A stretch of 64,000 nt of DNA from positions 682,001-746,000 of the forward strand of contig NC_012872.2 of NCBI RefSeq assembly GCF_000003195.3, written 5' to 3'. Each line of letters starts with the position of its first letter. Positions within the stretch are counted from its first letter, which is position 1. The notes beneath the pieces were generated by a model that was given only the letters and a program-made list of their open reading frames with translations, searched no databases and was not told where the DNA came from. The stretch comes from Sorghum bicolor. Lineage: Eukaryota; Streptophyta; Magnoliopsida; Poales; Poaceae. Of this stretch, positions 1-11,616 are shown in pieces. Made by a program: the position numbers and the translations under genes.

Positions 1-1476
1 AACAGTTTTACCTCAAGTTTTACCTGATGCGATAGGTGCTACGTGTTGCGGATAGTACTTGGATGGCTGTGCTTTTTTTGCCATCAACATGTCTTTTCTC
101 CTGTAAAATTTATACATAATACTCTGGGCGCTAAAATTTGGTAGCTCCTTAAATTTGGATGGTCCTTTAATTTGGCCTTTCGTTGTTTTGTCACTAAATG
201 AATAATCCTAAACCAGCTGAGTAGAGGAACAACCATAGATTTTTTTTTTTGAAGATTTAGTGGCAACATAGGCCACGTATATATGGGAATTTTGTTAATC
301 TTATAAGATTTGTATACGTCGGTCCACACAACTAAATAAAATCCGTTTCACCATCACTTTCGGGCACGTGTGGCCTTATCTGGCGTGCTATGCAATTGGC
401 AGTGTCCGTCGTTCGGCTGGTGGCCGGCCGGTCGCGTTCGCGCGCGGCGGGTCGAGCCGGCTTGATCGATCACGTCACGTCGCGCCACACACTTGGACGT
501 GACACGTACCTTTGGTGCATGTCATGTGTGTTGATAAAACGTGCGAGATATGTGCACGATCCGCCGCGCGTCGCCTAGCTAGATACACTATATACTCAAT
601 TAATATGGACCTCTCATTAGCAATACGTTTTTGTTTTTGCATAGTACACGCAGCACAGGTGATAGATTTCCTGTAGTACCTATATATGTTTCACGAAAAG
701 ATTATACACCAACATGTATCGTACGTCTATTAACAGATTTTATATGATTAATAAATACCTGATTCAGTATACAGTTGTAGCATAAATTCTAAAACACAAT
801 TAAACATACTTCTATATGACAGATTCATTACTAAAAAATCTTTTTAACGGATAAACAATAGCAAATTTCATAAAAAAAATCTTTCATTCTCCTAACAACT
901 TGCACGTGTGGGTACTAGCGAGTGCATGCCAGCAGTACAAAAAGCATATAACAATGATGCATGCAAACCACCACGCGCATGGAGAGAGACAAAGGTGCAA
1001 AAACCAAACAATTATTAGTTTTCAGCACTAGATTTTTCCCATTTAGTTTTCAAATTTTGATGGTTGCTTGGGAGATCTTCTTTTTCCTTCCTAGGCTATA
1101 GTTATATATGTTCCAAGAACAAAGGGGCTTCTTTTATATGTAGAAGAGGCGAGCCATTGATGTTATCGATGGACCCTGATGAAAAATGATCTTCATTTTA
1201 GAGAAGACTCAGTAACATTAACCGCCCCTAGAAATTGTGTTTTGTGTGTGTGTGTGTGTGGCAGTGGGGACGGGGTGGATGGTATAACATCTCAATTGGC
1301 CATGTAATCTGATTTTGGTAACGTCATTGTCCATGTAATCTGATTTTTAAGAATATTACTGGCTTGTTGGGGCCTCTGATGGTGCTTCTAAAATGTTTCT
1401 ATAGTATGAGAGAATGTATATACACACAGGACCACTCAGAGGTAGTCTAATCACCTGCACAGTGCCCGTCCTAGGA
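1..1476. other. intergenic / upstream region of first storage-protein gene
   Basis: No gene is recognised here. It is AT-rich with a GC-rich patch near 390-580 whose open frame has no family resemblance. A G-box-like CACGTG lies near 365 and a (GT)n run at about 1241-1260. From about 1040 onward the sequence resembles 6910-7110 upstream of the second gene copy, so this part belongs to the duplicated segment and probably holds promoter elements. Confidence 0.5.
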
Positions 1477-1484
1477 TATAAAGG
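1477..1484 (+). promoter_or_regulatory. TATA box of first storage-protein-like gene
   Basis: TATAAAGG lies about 120 nt before the start codon at 1604. The surrounding block (CCCGTCCTAG before it, ATCGGCAC after it) recurs upstream of the second copy, so the core promoter was duplicated with the gene. Confidence 0.6.
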
Positions 1485-1603
1485 TAGCCCAGCCCTACCC
1501 ACTCATCGGCACACAGTCTCGGCTCTCGTTCCATTGGGCGAACGACACTGTACACAAACCTAGCTATACTAGCTTAGACAACGACCCAAACCAACCAGCA
1601 ACC

Positions 1604-4462
1604 ATGGCTGGTGGTGCTCATCAACAGGTGGTGGTTGTGCTCGCTATGGTGGCGCTCATGGTGACGGCGGCCGAGGGTTTCATCTCCAAGAAGACATGGA
1701 GCGCCATCCGGCGAGCGGACCGCGACGGCCCCTTTGTGGGGCTGGTGGTGCCCAACACCTACGAGATGGACCCCGTCCTAAGCTCTCCTGACTTCAAGCC
1801 TAGCAACAACATCCCCATTCTAGATGTCCAAGGTAACCTAGCTAAGCAGCAGCAGCAGACGATTATGAGGCTATCCACTTGTCTGAAAAACCATGACTGA
1901 AAGTATTATTTGTTGATTTATTATGAGTGAAAAACACTATCGAATGGCTAGCAGATTCGATCGATAAGTTCAAGCAAGGTATGTAGCTCCATGCCTCCAT
2001 GCATGGAGACACTGACACAACAGAGGTGGAGACAGCCGCGTCCGGCCATTTTCCCTTTAGCTTCCACCAAGGTTTTCAAAACGATTATGTTTATTTTTTT
2101 AGAAGGGATGGTAAGAGCTTGGCCGGTAGATTATATTAGACGAGAAGAAAAGGTAAACAAAAACCCGGTCCTGCCAAATCCCACTACCCAAACTAATAAG
2201 GAGGCAAAAAGAAACTAGTATATGCAACTAGACGGGAGTCGGCCCGCGGGGAACCAGGACAACTAACGTTACAGCCAAAGGGCAAGAAACAACTAGAACT
2301 GGTAAAAAAACACATAACTGAAACAACCTCAAAGGAATATGGAAACAAGCTAAGAGGTATTGACAATCTTGTCTCCACACCAACTAGAATTTTTGTATAT
2401 ATGTTATCTTTGCAAAGCATTGTGGCTTGTCTTGGTTTTGAATTCTAGCTTGTTTGCTAAAAAGTTTATCTATTTCGCTCTTTCCAAATGTTCCACCAAA
2501 TTATGTTTATTATTATGGTCGAGTTCTAAATATATATGAGTTGTTAATAGTAACTAAAATCCTGAAAATATGCTATCTAAAATATAGCCACATCGCAATA
2601 GGAGGAACACCCTTTTTAGCAATGTATATATTCGTTGCTAGAGGCCCAAATAAATGTTGGTAATACCTACATAATTAAGAAGCTGAAGCTTGCAAGCTGC
2701 AATTATATATAGTATACAGTACAAAAGCATGATATCTAGAATTCAGTATGTTCCTTGGACATATCCTAGTTTTAAGTTCAATGATAAGGAAACATTGAGA
2801 GATATATGTATATATTACTGAATATATAACTCAACTAAAGTGCTAAACAAAACTAGACATATAGACAAATATGTCCAGTAAAATATATTTTTGTGAACTC
2901 AAACCAATTTAAGTGGTGATATAAAAGCCAGAAGGTGAGCACAAGAAATGTAATAGCATATGTTTTCAATATTGCGAATAGTAAGTAGATTTTCAGTCCA
3001 TGACATTTACAAGGCATGGTTTGAATTAACCCATTTTTTATGATATATATAATTAACAGATGCAGTGTGTATATAAATCTATATATATCTCTTATAAAAA
3101 TAAACCTCACTAGCTATTTCTCTTGCCATACAAAGTATTCACATCAGCATCCAGTAGAACATCCCACTAGCGCATAGCACATTCAAATATCTCGTCATAC
3201 AAAGTGTCCACATCAGCATCCACTAACACATGTCATTATGTCTTCATTCAAACTATTCATATTAACAAACTATATTATTTATTGACATATATATTACTGT
3301 ATTACCAACAATATATACAGGGAATCCTCCTATTTATAATATAATGCTCTTACAATCACTGTTGGCATGCATTTTTCTTTGAAGGGCGACGATTCCGCTT
3401 CGGAACTATTGGAAGCCAAAACGTTGTCATGGTCATGACTGGGCTGAGCATGGTAAAAATTCTTCTTTTTCCCAAATACTATATACATGTGAAATTTTAT
3501 TCGACCATTTTTTCTAAAACGAATCTAGCAGCAGAACTGTCGATTTTATTTGACCACATAGCATAAATATGTTGTCAGACAAAATAAAGTGATATAGATA
3601 TCATAATCCTCAAAATTAATTTGGAAAGAGTGGCTAATGATCAATGCTTTTGTGGTGGATGCTACTGCAGCTGAATGCAGGGCTCACCACCCAGCTGCTG
3701 CTGAGCCTGTTCAGGGTGAAAGGCATCGTCCACTGGGGCATCGCCGGCAACGCCAACGAGGACCTTCAGATCGGCGACGTGACCATCCCCGAGTCCTGGG
3801 CGCACCTGTCCCTGTGGAACTGGCAGAGGCACGGCGATGGTGCGGAGAACGAGCTGCCGCTGGAGAGCGCCGGCGACTACACGAGGGAGTACGGCTTCCT
3901 CAACTTCTCCGACTACACTGTCGGCCAGGCCAACCCGGAGCTGTCGGCGAACACTCTGAACAGCGTGTGGTACCAGCCGGAGGAGATCTTCCCGATCTCC
4001 GGCACGCCGGAGGAGCGGCAGCACGCGTTCTGGGTGCCCGTCAGCAAGCGCTACTACAGGCTCGCCGCGAAGCTGGAGGGGATGGAGCTGCCGGCGTGCG
4101 TGAACGAGACGACGTGCCTGCCCCGTGCGCCCCGGGTGACGCGTGTGCCCAGGGGTTGCAGCGCCAACATCTACACCGACAACGCCAGCTACCGGCAGTT
4201 CATCCGCGCTCACTTCGGGTGCACCCCCGTGGAGATGGAGAGCGCCGCCGTGGCGCTCGTGGCGCACCAGCACGGCGTCCCCTTCATTACCATCCGCTCC
4301 CTCTCCGACCTCGCCGGCGGCGGCTCGTCTCTCAGCAACGAGGCCGCCACGTTCCTTGACATCGCGGCCAAGAACGCCGTCGACGTCATGCTCAAGTTCG
4401 TGCCCCTCCTTGGCCGCGGTGGCGAGCAGGAGCAGGCCGACGGTCTGGCCCAAGACATGTAA
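1604..4462 (+). CDS. bark storage protein-like / nucleoside phosphorylase-fold protein, copy 1
   Basis: Three exons, 1604-1832, 3385-3452 and 3671-4462, join in frame with GT-AG borders to give 362 aa. The start is the first ATG (CAACCATGGCT, good plant context). Residues 1-25 form a hydrophobic signal peptide ending AEG. The rest is a PNP_UDP phosphorylase domain: KGIVHWGIAGN matches the glycine-rich phosphate/ribose loop, VEMES at 286-290 and SLSDLA with D312 match the nucleosidase active-site blocks, and E54 is the likely first catalytic acid. The E289-D312 spacing equals that of bacterial MTA/SAH nucleosidase. Plant relatives are secreted or vacuolar vegetative/bark storage proteins (BSP, WIN4) that store nitrogen; some may retain nucleosidase activity. 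Conserved acids suggest catalysis is possible here, but that is inference. Intron 1 is 1552 nt. Confidence 0.9.
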
Positions 4463-4604
4463 TGTAAGGCGGGCCAGGAGACAGATAGACGACGCTGAGC
4501 AGTCACGTCGTGGTACAATACAATTTCGTCTTGTAAGGTTTTTATTTAAAATAATTTCCCACCCACGAATTAACTTGTATCGCTATTGCAAACCTATCTT
4601 CGGG

Positions 4605-4610
4605 AATAAA
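4605..4610 (+). terminator. poly(A) signal of copy 1
   Basis: AATAAA about 143 nt after the stop, followed by a TTGGTTGTCGTGCC block that is nearly identical after copy 2. Confidence 0.5.
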
Positions 4611-5588
4611 TAAGATTGGTTGTCGTGCCGATGTGTTTTTTATATTATTAAAAAAAATACTTACCCTTAAGCAATGTTACCTCTATTGAAGTTCTTCTAA
4701 CTCAAATATGTTTGTTCATTTGTTTTTGAAAAAGGTAAGTATAGCGTCATTGTGGGGTGCAAGCAACTAATAATGTGCGGTTGACATGGAAGAGAGTAAT
4801 ATGATCCAAAAACCCCTTAGGTTGAAACATAGTAAAGACTAGAGGTATGTTTGGATCTCTAAAAAGTAAAAACGAGGTGGTAAAATGATAATGAGATCCA
4901 ACTCTTGATTCTATAATCTAGAATCCAACTATCTACTTCAAACCAATTATTTGGAGATTTTACTATGTAAATACAATAATCAGTTTAAAAATAAGATCTA
5001 GTTTGGCAGAGATGTTGTCAAAGCGCTCTATCGGCTCTGCACACACCATGGACGACGATGCTCAACTGGAGCCGCACACTAATACAAATTTTATTAACTG
5101 TGACCTTTCAAAATGGCATTCGGAGGCGGGCAGGATTCCCAACCGCCTCGGTTAATAGTAGGCATTAACCGTGGTGGTCATTTTTTATTAACCGAGATGG
5201 TTACAAATAACTGCCTCAGTTAATCAATTTACGAAGACAGACATCCTAAAATGACTGTCTCGGTCAATATAGATTAACCGAGGCGGACATCCTAAGGCAA
5301 CCGCCTCGACAAATCCTTAATGGAGGTGGGTATTATATCTCCAACTATCTCGGTAAATATTTAACCCAAATAACCCATATCCCGGCTCATATCACGCTCA
5401 TCATATATATATATACAAGGTTAGGGTTTCAGTTCACTTATCCCTCTCCCTCTCTCCTCTCAAAATCTCCCGTCAGTCTCTCCCTCTTCCCTTTCTCCCC
5501 ACGCGCCGCAGCAGCCCCCTCCCTCCCACTCCATCTTCCTTCCTCGGCGATGGCGGCGGCGCCGCTCTCCTCTCCTAGCATGGCGGGG

Positions 5589-5591
<3 letters not shown>

Positions 5592-5653
<62 letters not shown>
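5592..5653 (+). repeat. (CT)n microsatellite
   Basis: An uninterrupted run of about 31 CT units inside the CACTA element. It produces an artificial Leu-Ser repeat frame that is not a gene. Confidence 0.95.
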
Positions 5654-5654
<1 letters not shown>

Positions 5655-5656
<2 letters not shown>

Positions 5657-6160
5657 GCCAGGCTTGGGGTGCAGCCAGATCCGCGGTGGCGCCCCCTCCT
5701 TCTCCAGTGGCCAGGCCGCGGGGTGTCTAGATCCATAGCGGGGCCCTCCTCCTCCCTATTCGGTTGCTAGGTGTGTGGGGCAGCCGGATCCACAGTGGGA
5801 CGCCCCTCTCCTCCCTTCACGGTGGCTAGGCACATGGGGGCGGCTGGATCCACGTTGCTATGCCCCCTCCCTCTCCGGCGGCTAGGCGCGTGGTGGGCGC
5901 CCGGATCCATGGCGGTGCCTCCTCCTCCCTCTTCGGTGGCCAGGCGTATGGGGGCGGCCAGATCCGCATTGGTGCCGCCCCCTCCTCCTTCTCCGGTGGC
6001 TAGGCACACTGGGGCCGGCCGAAACCACGACAGAGTGACCCCTCTTCTCTCTCCAGCGGCTAGGCGTGCAGAGTTGGCCGGATCTTGTGGCAGCCAGGTC
6101 CACACCTCCCTCTCCTCTGGCCTAGCGCGCTGGGGCCAGCTAGATCTTCGGCAACGGTGC
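5655..6160 (+). repeat. GC-rich ~60-bp tandem repeat inside CACTA element
   Basis: About eight diverged repeats of a unit built on GGTGGCTAGGCG, then GGGGCGGCCGGATCC and then CTCCTCCCTCTCC. The long open frames on both strands here (to about 200 aa) come from this low-complexity repeat and are not credible genes. Confidence 0.75.
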
Positions 6161-6425
6161 ACGGGCATTGGGTCCAGTGGGCTCACCGGTGGGCTCAAAA
6201 ACGGGCTCGCCGGTGGGCTTTGGGTGTTTTTTTTGTTTTTTTTAACGGTTAACCGTGGCGGGCATCCTAACGTGTCCGCCTCGGTTAATCGATTTACCAT
6301 GGTGGGAACAGGCAACCGCTGCGGTAAGGTCACGATTAACCGTAATCTTAGATCCACGGCAGACACCTTTGCCCCCCACAGAAAATGAAAAATGCCTACC
6401 ATAGTTAAGTTTTTATTAACTAGTG

Positions 6426-7481
6426 GCGGGAGGTCGTGGTCGGGGATTGCAGTTGTAGCGATACAACACGGTGTACAAAGGGGTCACAGATGCTGGTGGT
6501 GGTCCCTTAGGCTAGGCTCTAGGCTATCCACACTCGTAGCCATAGCCTACCGTCCATTCGTCTGTGCTCGGCGCTGGCGCTGGTGTGCAGGACCGTGTGA
6601 AGCTGGCTTGTCGGTTTCACAGCCGCGCCGACACCGGCCGCCTTCTTGATCTCGATGCTCTCTCGCTTCCTTCGTCGACGACAACAAGGGAAAGGAAGGG
6701 CATGGGCCTGCACCATCAATGCTCGCGCCAGACTCCGTCGATCGAGTTTGAAGCACAAGGGGAACGGAAATCCAGTGCCAAGCATGGCGGTTTTGCAAGA
6801 AAAAAAATAGACCACGTTTCTAAAATTCGTTTATATAGTGGATTAGCATGTTCTTACCTTCTAGAGCTGCTTTGTCCAAAAAAATTCAAGAGCAAAACAT
6901 TTTTCAGCACAGTTTGTTGGTTGCTTAGGAGATCTTCTTTTTCCTTCCCAAGCTATAAATATAGCTTTGTGCTGAGAAGAGCGGGGCTTCTTTTTATATG
7001 TATAAAAGGCGGCGAGCGATTCCAGATGCAGTACATAACACCAACCATCCCTGAAAATTGGATTCTTTTAGAGATGCTTGGTAATATCAATTTCTGTGTA
7101 ATCTGACCTTCAAGGATTATCTGTTTAATTTGTTAGGCCCTCTAATTTAATTTGTAAAAGCGATTCTAATGTCAAACGTTCTTTGAAAGAAAATAGATGG
7201 CGTCTCTAGAAAATCATATCTATAGTATTATAATTAAGGTTTTAAATCTCTGACTACAACTATCTCTACAGCCAATTATATTTGTTGGCTGTTTGAGGCT
7301 GATAAAGCTATTTGTGTTTATATAAAACTTATTAGAAGCTATAGTCCGCTATATATAGCTCCATTTAGCCTCCGCCCACTAAATCCTTTAGCTGGCGATT
7401 TAAAATCTTTATTATAATATATGCACAGGTCACATCCTCATAGGGGCAATCCCATCATCTGCACTCGTACCCGTCCTAGAA
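6426..7481. other. upstream region of second storage-protein gene
   Basis: The part from about 6910 matches 1040-1215 upstream of copy 1. The preceding 6430-6900 has open frames on both strands but no recognisable domain. Nothing else is supported here. Confidence 0.4.
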
Positions 7482-7488
7482 TATATAG
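7482..7488 (+). promoter_or_regulatory. TATA box of second storage-protein-like gene
   Basis: TATATAG in a block homologous to the copy 1 core promoter. Copy 2 has extra sequence between the TATA box and the start codon (about 150 nt against 120). Confidence 0.5.
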
Positions 7489-7636
7489 CAAACCCAACAT
7501 ATGTAGTATACCAACCAACAACAACATGTACGCACTTATCGGCACTGCTGTCTCTCGTTCTATTGGGTGAACCACATATATACACTATAGTACTGTACAC
7601 AGCTACTAGCTAGCAATCGACCAGAAGGCAGCAGCC

Positions 7637-10600
7637 ATGGCTGGTGGTGGTGTTCAGCAGGTGGTGGCCGTGCTCGCGGTGGTGGCGCTCATGGTGACGG
7701 TGGTGGAGGGTTTCATCTCGAAGAAGAAGTGGAGCACCATCCGGCAGGTGGACCGCGATGGACCCTTTGTGGGGCTGGTGGCGCCCAACGCCTACGAGAT
7801 GAAACCCGTACTCGACTCCCCCGACTTCAAACCTAGCAACAACATCCCCATCCTAGACGTCCAAGGTAACCTAGTTAAGCAATAACAGGGCCAGGATGGG
7901 GGGAGGGGAGAGGGGGAGAGGGGAGGCTAGCCCTCGTGATGCTCTACTGACCCTCTAGCACATAGTTAATATACTCCCTTCGTATACGATTTAGAAGTTA
8001 TTTAGAATAGCGACACGGTCTCCAAAACACAACTTTGACCTCTTATTTTTATAAAAATAATTAGAAAAAAATTATATATGTATACTTTTATGAAAGTATT
8101 TTTCAAGGCAAATCTATTCATATAATTTTCAAAACTCAACAATTTAAATTAAAAGTTACGGATGATTTATATTCTCAATGTTTGACCTAAATCTTTGATA
8201 GAGGTCTAAGTAAGCGCTGGTTAAGACCTATATACGAAATGAACATCTCCAAGAAACTCTGTATATCCTTCCTAAATGCTAGAAATAGAGATTTTTGATG
8301 AAAAACTACCCTCCAACAGCTTTTCTAAATGATCATTTAAATATAGCCATCTTCTATTTCAGATTTTTCGCTAGCTAAATATAGAAGACAATAATGGTTC
8401 TCTAGAGTGCGTATGAGATATAGAAAAACTGTTGGATAGTGAAAATATATAGAAAGCCATTTTTGTGAAAATGACTCTCCAAATAATGATTTAGAGAGTA
8501 AGATTTAGAAAGACCCTTAGAGATATTATGATGAAGCATGTGTTGCTAGTTGTGTTCCAAGGGTCTATTGTAAGGCAACGTATCTAGTGCAAACTTATCT
8601 CCCGTGCAAACTGTGCAAACTCTAATCTGGACCGTAGGATGTTGATCCAAGGGGGTGCATGAGAGAGGTGGAAGGAGGGATTTGTAAAAGTATGATTAAG
8701 AGCGGGCGGTTAAATGCAAAATTACCCAATCTTTCCGTGCCCCTTGGATCAACATCCTATGGTCCAGATTAGAGTTTGCACAGTTTGCACAGTTTGCACT
8801 AGATCCGTTCCCCTATTGTAATGCATATGCATGCGTTGGTAACATATGCTGTGTTGCTGGCTCGCAATGGATGTGCATGTGTTGCTAACTAGTAACTAAT
8901 GAAGTATATATATGCCGTCTGCTTAATTTTTGGATCCATTACTACAAACATGTATACACATATCTCTTGAAGTAAGAACCCTCAAGATAGAATTTTACAA
9001 TTACTTAGGACACTCACAATGCAGACTCTATCATAAAGTCTAAAGTTATTTATTACCACAAACAATGTGGACTTAGAGTCTAAATAAGGCTTGGAGTCTT
9101 ATTTTTTCTACCTCTTTCTTTAATAAATATGCTCTCATATCAGCAAAATACCATAAATAATATGTAATTAATTGTCTTGAACTCTGTGATAGAGTCATTG
9201 TGAGTGCCCTTACACACACATCATTAGATCCATTACCCGGGCACAAACAAGGCTATTAGACAAGTAAAGCTAACATATATTTTTATTCATTAAATAAATT
9301 CAATAATAAATTATTCTGTACAGAGAATTCCGGATGTCGTTTCCCAGGCATATTCTAAGTTCAATAATATGGAATATTTCAGACATATATGCCTATGTTA
9401 CTGAACATAACTCTCAGTGCTAAACAAAACTAGATATATATTGACAAATATGTTCAGTAACATATATTTTTGTGAACTCAAACTAATTTATGACGTGACA
9501 TAAGAGCCAGAAGGTCAGCATAGAAAATACCAATTGAAGTTCAGGACAAGAAATGTAATGGCATGTTCCCAGTGCAATATTGGGAAAAGCAATACTCCCT
9601 CCATGTTCTAAAAGAAAATCATGTTGAGATTGTCTTAAATCAAATATTTTGAACTTTAACTACAAATAAGTTATTTTGGATTCTTTTTAAATATTATGTT
9701 AATGATGTATAAGTACATTAATCTTGAAATTAGTTTTATAGACAATATATATTGACTATTTTTTATAAATATTTTTAGCAAAAAGTAGTAGTCAAAATAG
9801 TTTCGGAAGACCGTGTCAATATCCAAAATAACTTTCTTTGCGGACATAAAAGGAGTAGTAGATTTTCAATCCATGACATTACCATGGCATATGATTCGAA
9901 TTAACTCTTTTTCTTATGATATAGGAGTATATAATTAACAGTTGCAGTGTGTGTATATAAAAACATAATATAATGCACTTTTTCCATTGGAATTGTTTCA
10001 CTGTTAGAAATTTTTCATTGAAGGGCGACGATTCCGCTTCGGAACCATTGGAGGCCAAAACGTTGTCATGGTCATGACTGGGCTGAGCATGGTATAAATT
10101 CATCTTTTCCACATATACATGTGAAATTTTATTTGACCACTATTTTCCTAAAACGAATGTGGCAGCAGAGAGCTGCCGATTTTTTTTTGACTGTAGTATA
10201 AATATGTTGTCAGAATAATCCAGAAATTTTGTGGATGTGTGGCGTGCACTGCAGCTGAATGCAGGGCTCACTACCCAGCTGCTGCTGAGCCTGTTCAGGG
10301 TGAAAGGCATCGTGCACTGGGGCATCGCCGGCAACGCCAACGAGGACCTCCAGATCGGCGACGTGACCATCCCCGAGTCCTGGGCGCACCTCTCCCTGTG
10401 GAACTGGCAGAGGCACGGCGACGGGGCGGAGAACAGGGTGCCGCTCGAGATCGCCGGCGACTACACGAGGGAGTACGGCTTCCTCCACTTCTCCAACTAC
10501 ACTGTCGGCTTGGCCAACCCGGAGCTGTCGGCGAACACGCTGAACAGCGTGTGGTACCAGCCGGAGGAGATCTTCCCGATCTCCGCTACGCCGGAGAAGC

Positions 10601-11040
10601 GGCAGCACGCGTTCTGGGTGCCCGTCAGCAAGCGCTACTACAAGCTGGCCGGAAAGCTGGAGGGGCTGGAGCTGCCGGCGTGCGTGAACGCGACGACGTG
10701 CCTGCCCCGTGCGCCCCGGGTGACACGGGTGCCCCGGGGTTGCAGCGCCAACATCTACACCGACAACGCCAGCTACAGGCAGTTCATCCGCTCCCACTTC
10801 GGGTGCACCCCCGTGGAGATGGAGAGCGCCGCCGTGGCCCTCGTGGCGCACCAGCATGGAGTCCCCTTCATCACCATCCGTTCCCTCTCCGACCTCGCCG
10901 GCGGCGGATCGTCTCTCAGCAACGAGGCCGGAACGTTCCTTGACATCGCGGCCAAGAACGCTGTCGACGTAATGCTCAAGTTCGTGCCCCTCCTCGGCCG
11001 CGGTGGCGCGCAGGCCGACGGTCCTGGCGAGGACATGTAA
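7637..11040 (+). CDS. bark storage protein-like / nucleoside phosphorylase-fold protein, copy 2
   Basis: Exons 7637-7865, 10024-10091 and 10255-11040 encode 360 aa, with intron positions and phases identical to copy 1 (229-nt and 68-nt first and second exons). Signal peptide at residues 1-25, then the same phosphorylase domain with E54, VEMES at 286-290 and SLSDLA (D312), so the candidate active-site acids are kept. Intron 1 is 2158 nt, longer than in copy 1, because several MITEs sit in it (7974-9858). The two proteins differ by scattered substitutions and a short C-terminal deletion but no frameshift, so both look functional. The role as a nitrogen store or nucleosidase is inferred from the family. 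Nothing in the neighbourhood adds specificity. Confidence 0.9.
7974..8246. mobile_element. Stowaway-like MITE in intron 1 of copy 2
   Basis: Starts CTCCCTTCGTATACG and ends with the diverged complement (TATACGAAATG). AT-rich interior, no coding capacity, TA-rich borders. Confidence 0.5.
8247..8525. mobile_element. MITE-like element in intron 1
   Basis: Ends resemble inverted copies of CATCTCCAAGAAACTC (right end CCCTTAGAGATAT on the plus strand). It directly abuts the preceding MITE. Termini are decayed, so the class is uncertain. Confidence 0.35.
8574..8812. mobile_element. TIR element (MULE/hAT-type MITE) in intron 1
   Basis: About 65-bp terminal inverted repeats (GGCAACGTATCTAGTGCAAA at left; GGAACGGATCTAGTGC read inward from the right). 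They continue through CTCTAATCTGGACC and GGATGTTGATCCAAGG and their complements. The flanks are direct repeats CTATTGTAA at 8565-8573 and 8813-8821. Interior 8650-8735 is unique and non-coding. Confidence 0.75.
9008..9209. mobile_element. Tourist (PIF/Harbinger) MITE in intron 1
   Basis: Starts GGACACTCACAATGCAGACT and ends with the complement of GGGCACTCACAATGACTC. Flanked by TTA on both sides (9005-9007, 9210-9212), the hallmark target duplication of PIF/Harbinger elements. Confidence 0.85.
9594..9858. mobile_element. Stowaway-like MITE in intron 1
   Basis: CTCCCTCCATGTTCTAAAAG at the left and an inverted counterpart (GACATAAAAGGAGTA) at the right, with TA at the borders. It ends about 165 bp before exon 2. 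Confidence 0.65.
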
Positions 11041-11158
11041 GGCGGGAAACAGATCGACGACGCTGCAGTGCACCGTGGAATTAATGCAATTTCGTCCTGT
11101 ATGCTTTTTATTTTCCGCCCCCAAACTTGTATCGCTATTGCAAACCTATCTTCCGTGG

Positions 11159-11164
11159 AATAAA
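11159..11164 (+). terminator. poly(A) signal of copy 2
   Basis: AATAAA about 120 nt after the stop codon, in a 3' flank that matches that of copy 1. Confidence 0.5.
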
Positions 11165-11218
11165 TAAAATTGGTCGTCGTGCCCATGTGTTTTATATATA
11201 TATAAAAAAATACACTTA

Positions 11219-11507
11219 GGCTGTCTCCAACAGGAGACTAATGAACTCAAATCTAAAATAGGTCTCCAACACAGAACCTATAGTCTCCAGCAGAGAGTAC
11301 CCATACAGAAGACCCATTTTGGATATCAGGAGAGGTATAACCCAAATTTGGGTATCTTCTCTCCTCGAGACCCATTTGCAGAGAGTATTGTCTTTTAGGT
11401 CTTGTTGTTGGAGAAGACTAAAAATAGGTATGGAACCTTTTACCTGTAGCGCTACCCAAAGGACAAATAGGTTTTGTATTTTGGGTGACGATTGTTGGAG
11501 ATAGTCT
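11219..11507. mobile_element. Tourist-like MITE downstream of copy 2
   Basis: Left end GGCTGTCTCCAACA, right end the complement of GACTATCTCCAACA; preceded by TTA. About 290 bp, no gene. Absent at the corresponding place after copy 1. Confidence 0.6.
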
Positions 11508-11616
11508 ACCATTAAGCACCGATGACTTCAATGAAAATAGGTTGATGCATGCCTCTATTGATGTTCTTCTAACTCAAACATGTTTGTTCATTTGTTTTTG
11601 AAAAAGTTGAGTAGTG

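Larger units (their letters stand above)
5077..6425. mobile_element. non-autonomous CACTA (En/Spm) transposon
   Basis: Left end CACTAATACAAATTTTATT at 5077; the right end, read on the minus strand from 6425, begins CACTAGTTAATAAAAACTT. Subterminal regions at 5100-5350 and 6240-6400 carry many inverted and direct copies of a motif like AACCGAGGCGG, typical of the transposase-binding subterminal repeats of this superfamily. Flanking trinucleotides are GCA and GCG, a near-match to a 3-bp target duplication. No transposase gene is present; the interior is a GC-rich tandem repeat. Confidence 0.8.

Noticed and set aside
3662..4453. 263-aa open frame on the minus strand across exon 3 of the first storage-protein gene (and a similar one at 10210-11124)
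   Set aside because: Antisense shadow of a GC3-rich exon. The plus-strand frame carries the recognisable domain and the splice structure.
5550..6402. Open frames up to 211 aa in the (CT)n and GC-rich repeat
   Set aside because: They are low-complexity translations of tandem repeats within a CACTA element.
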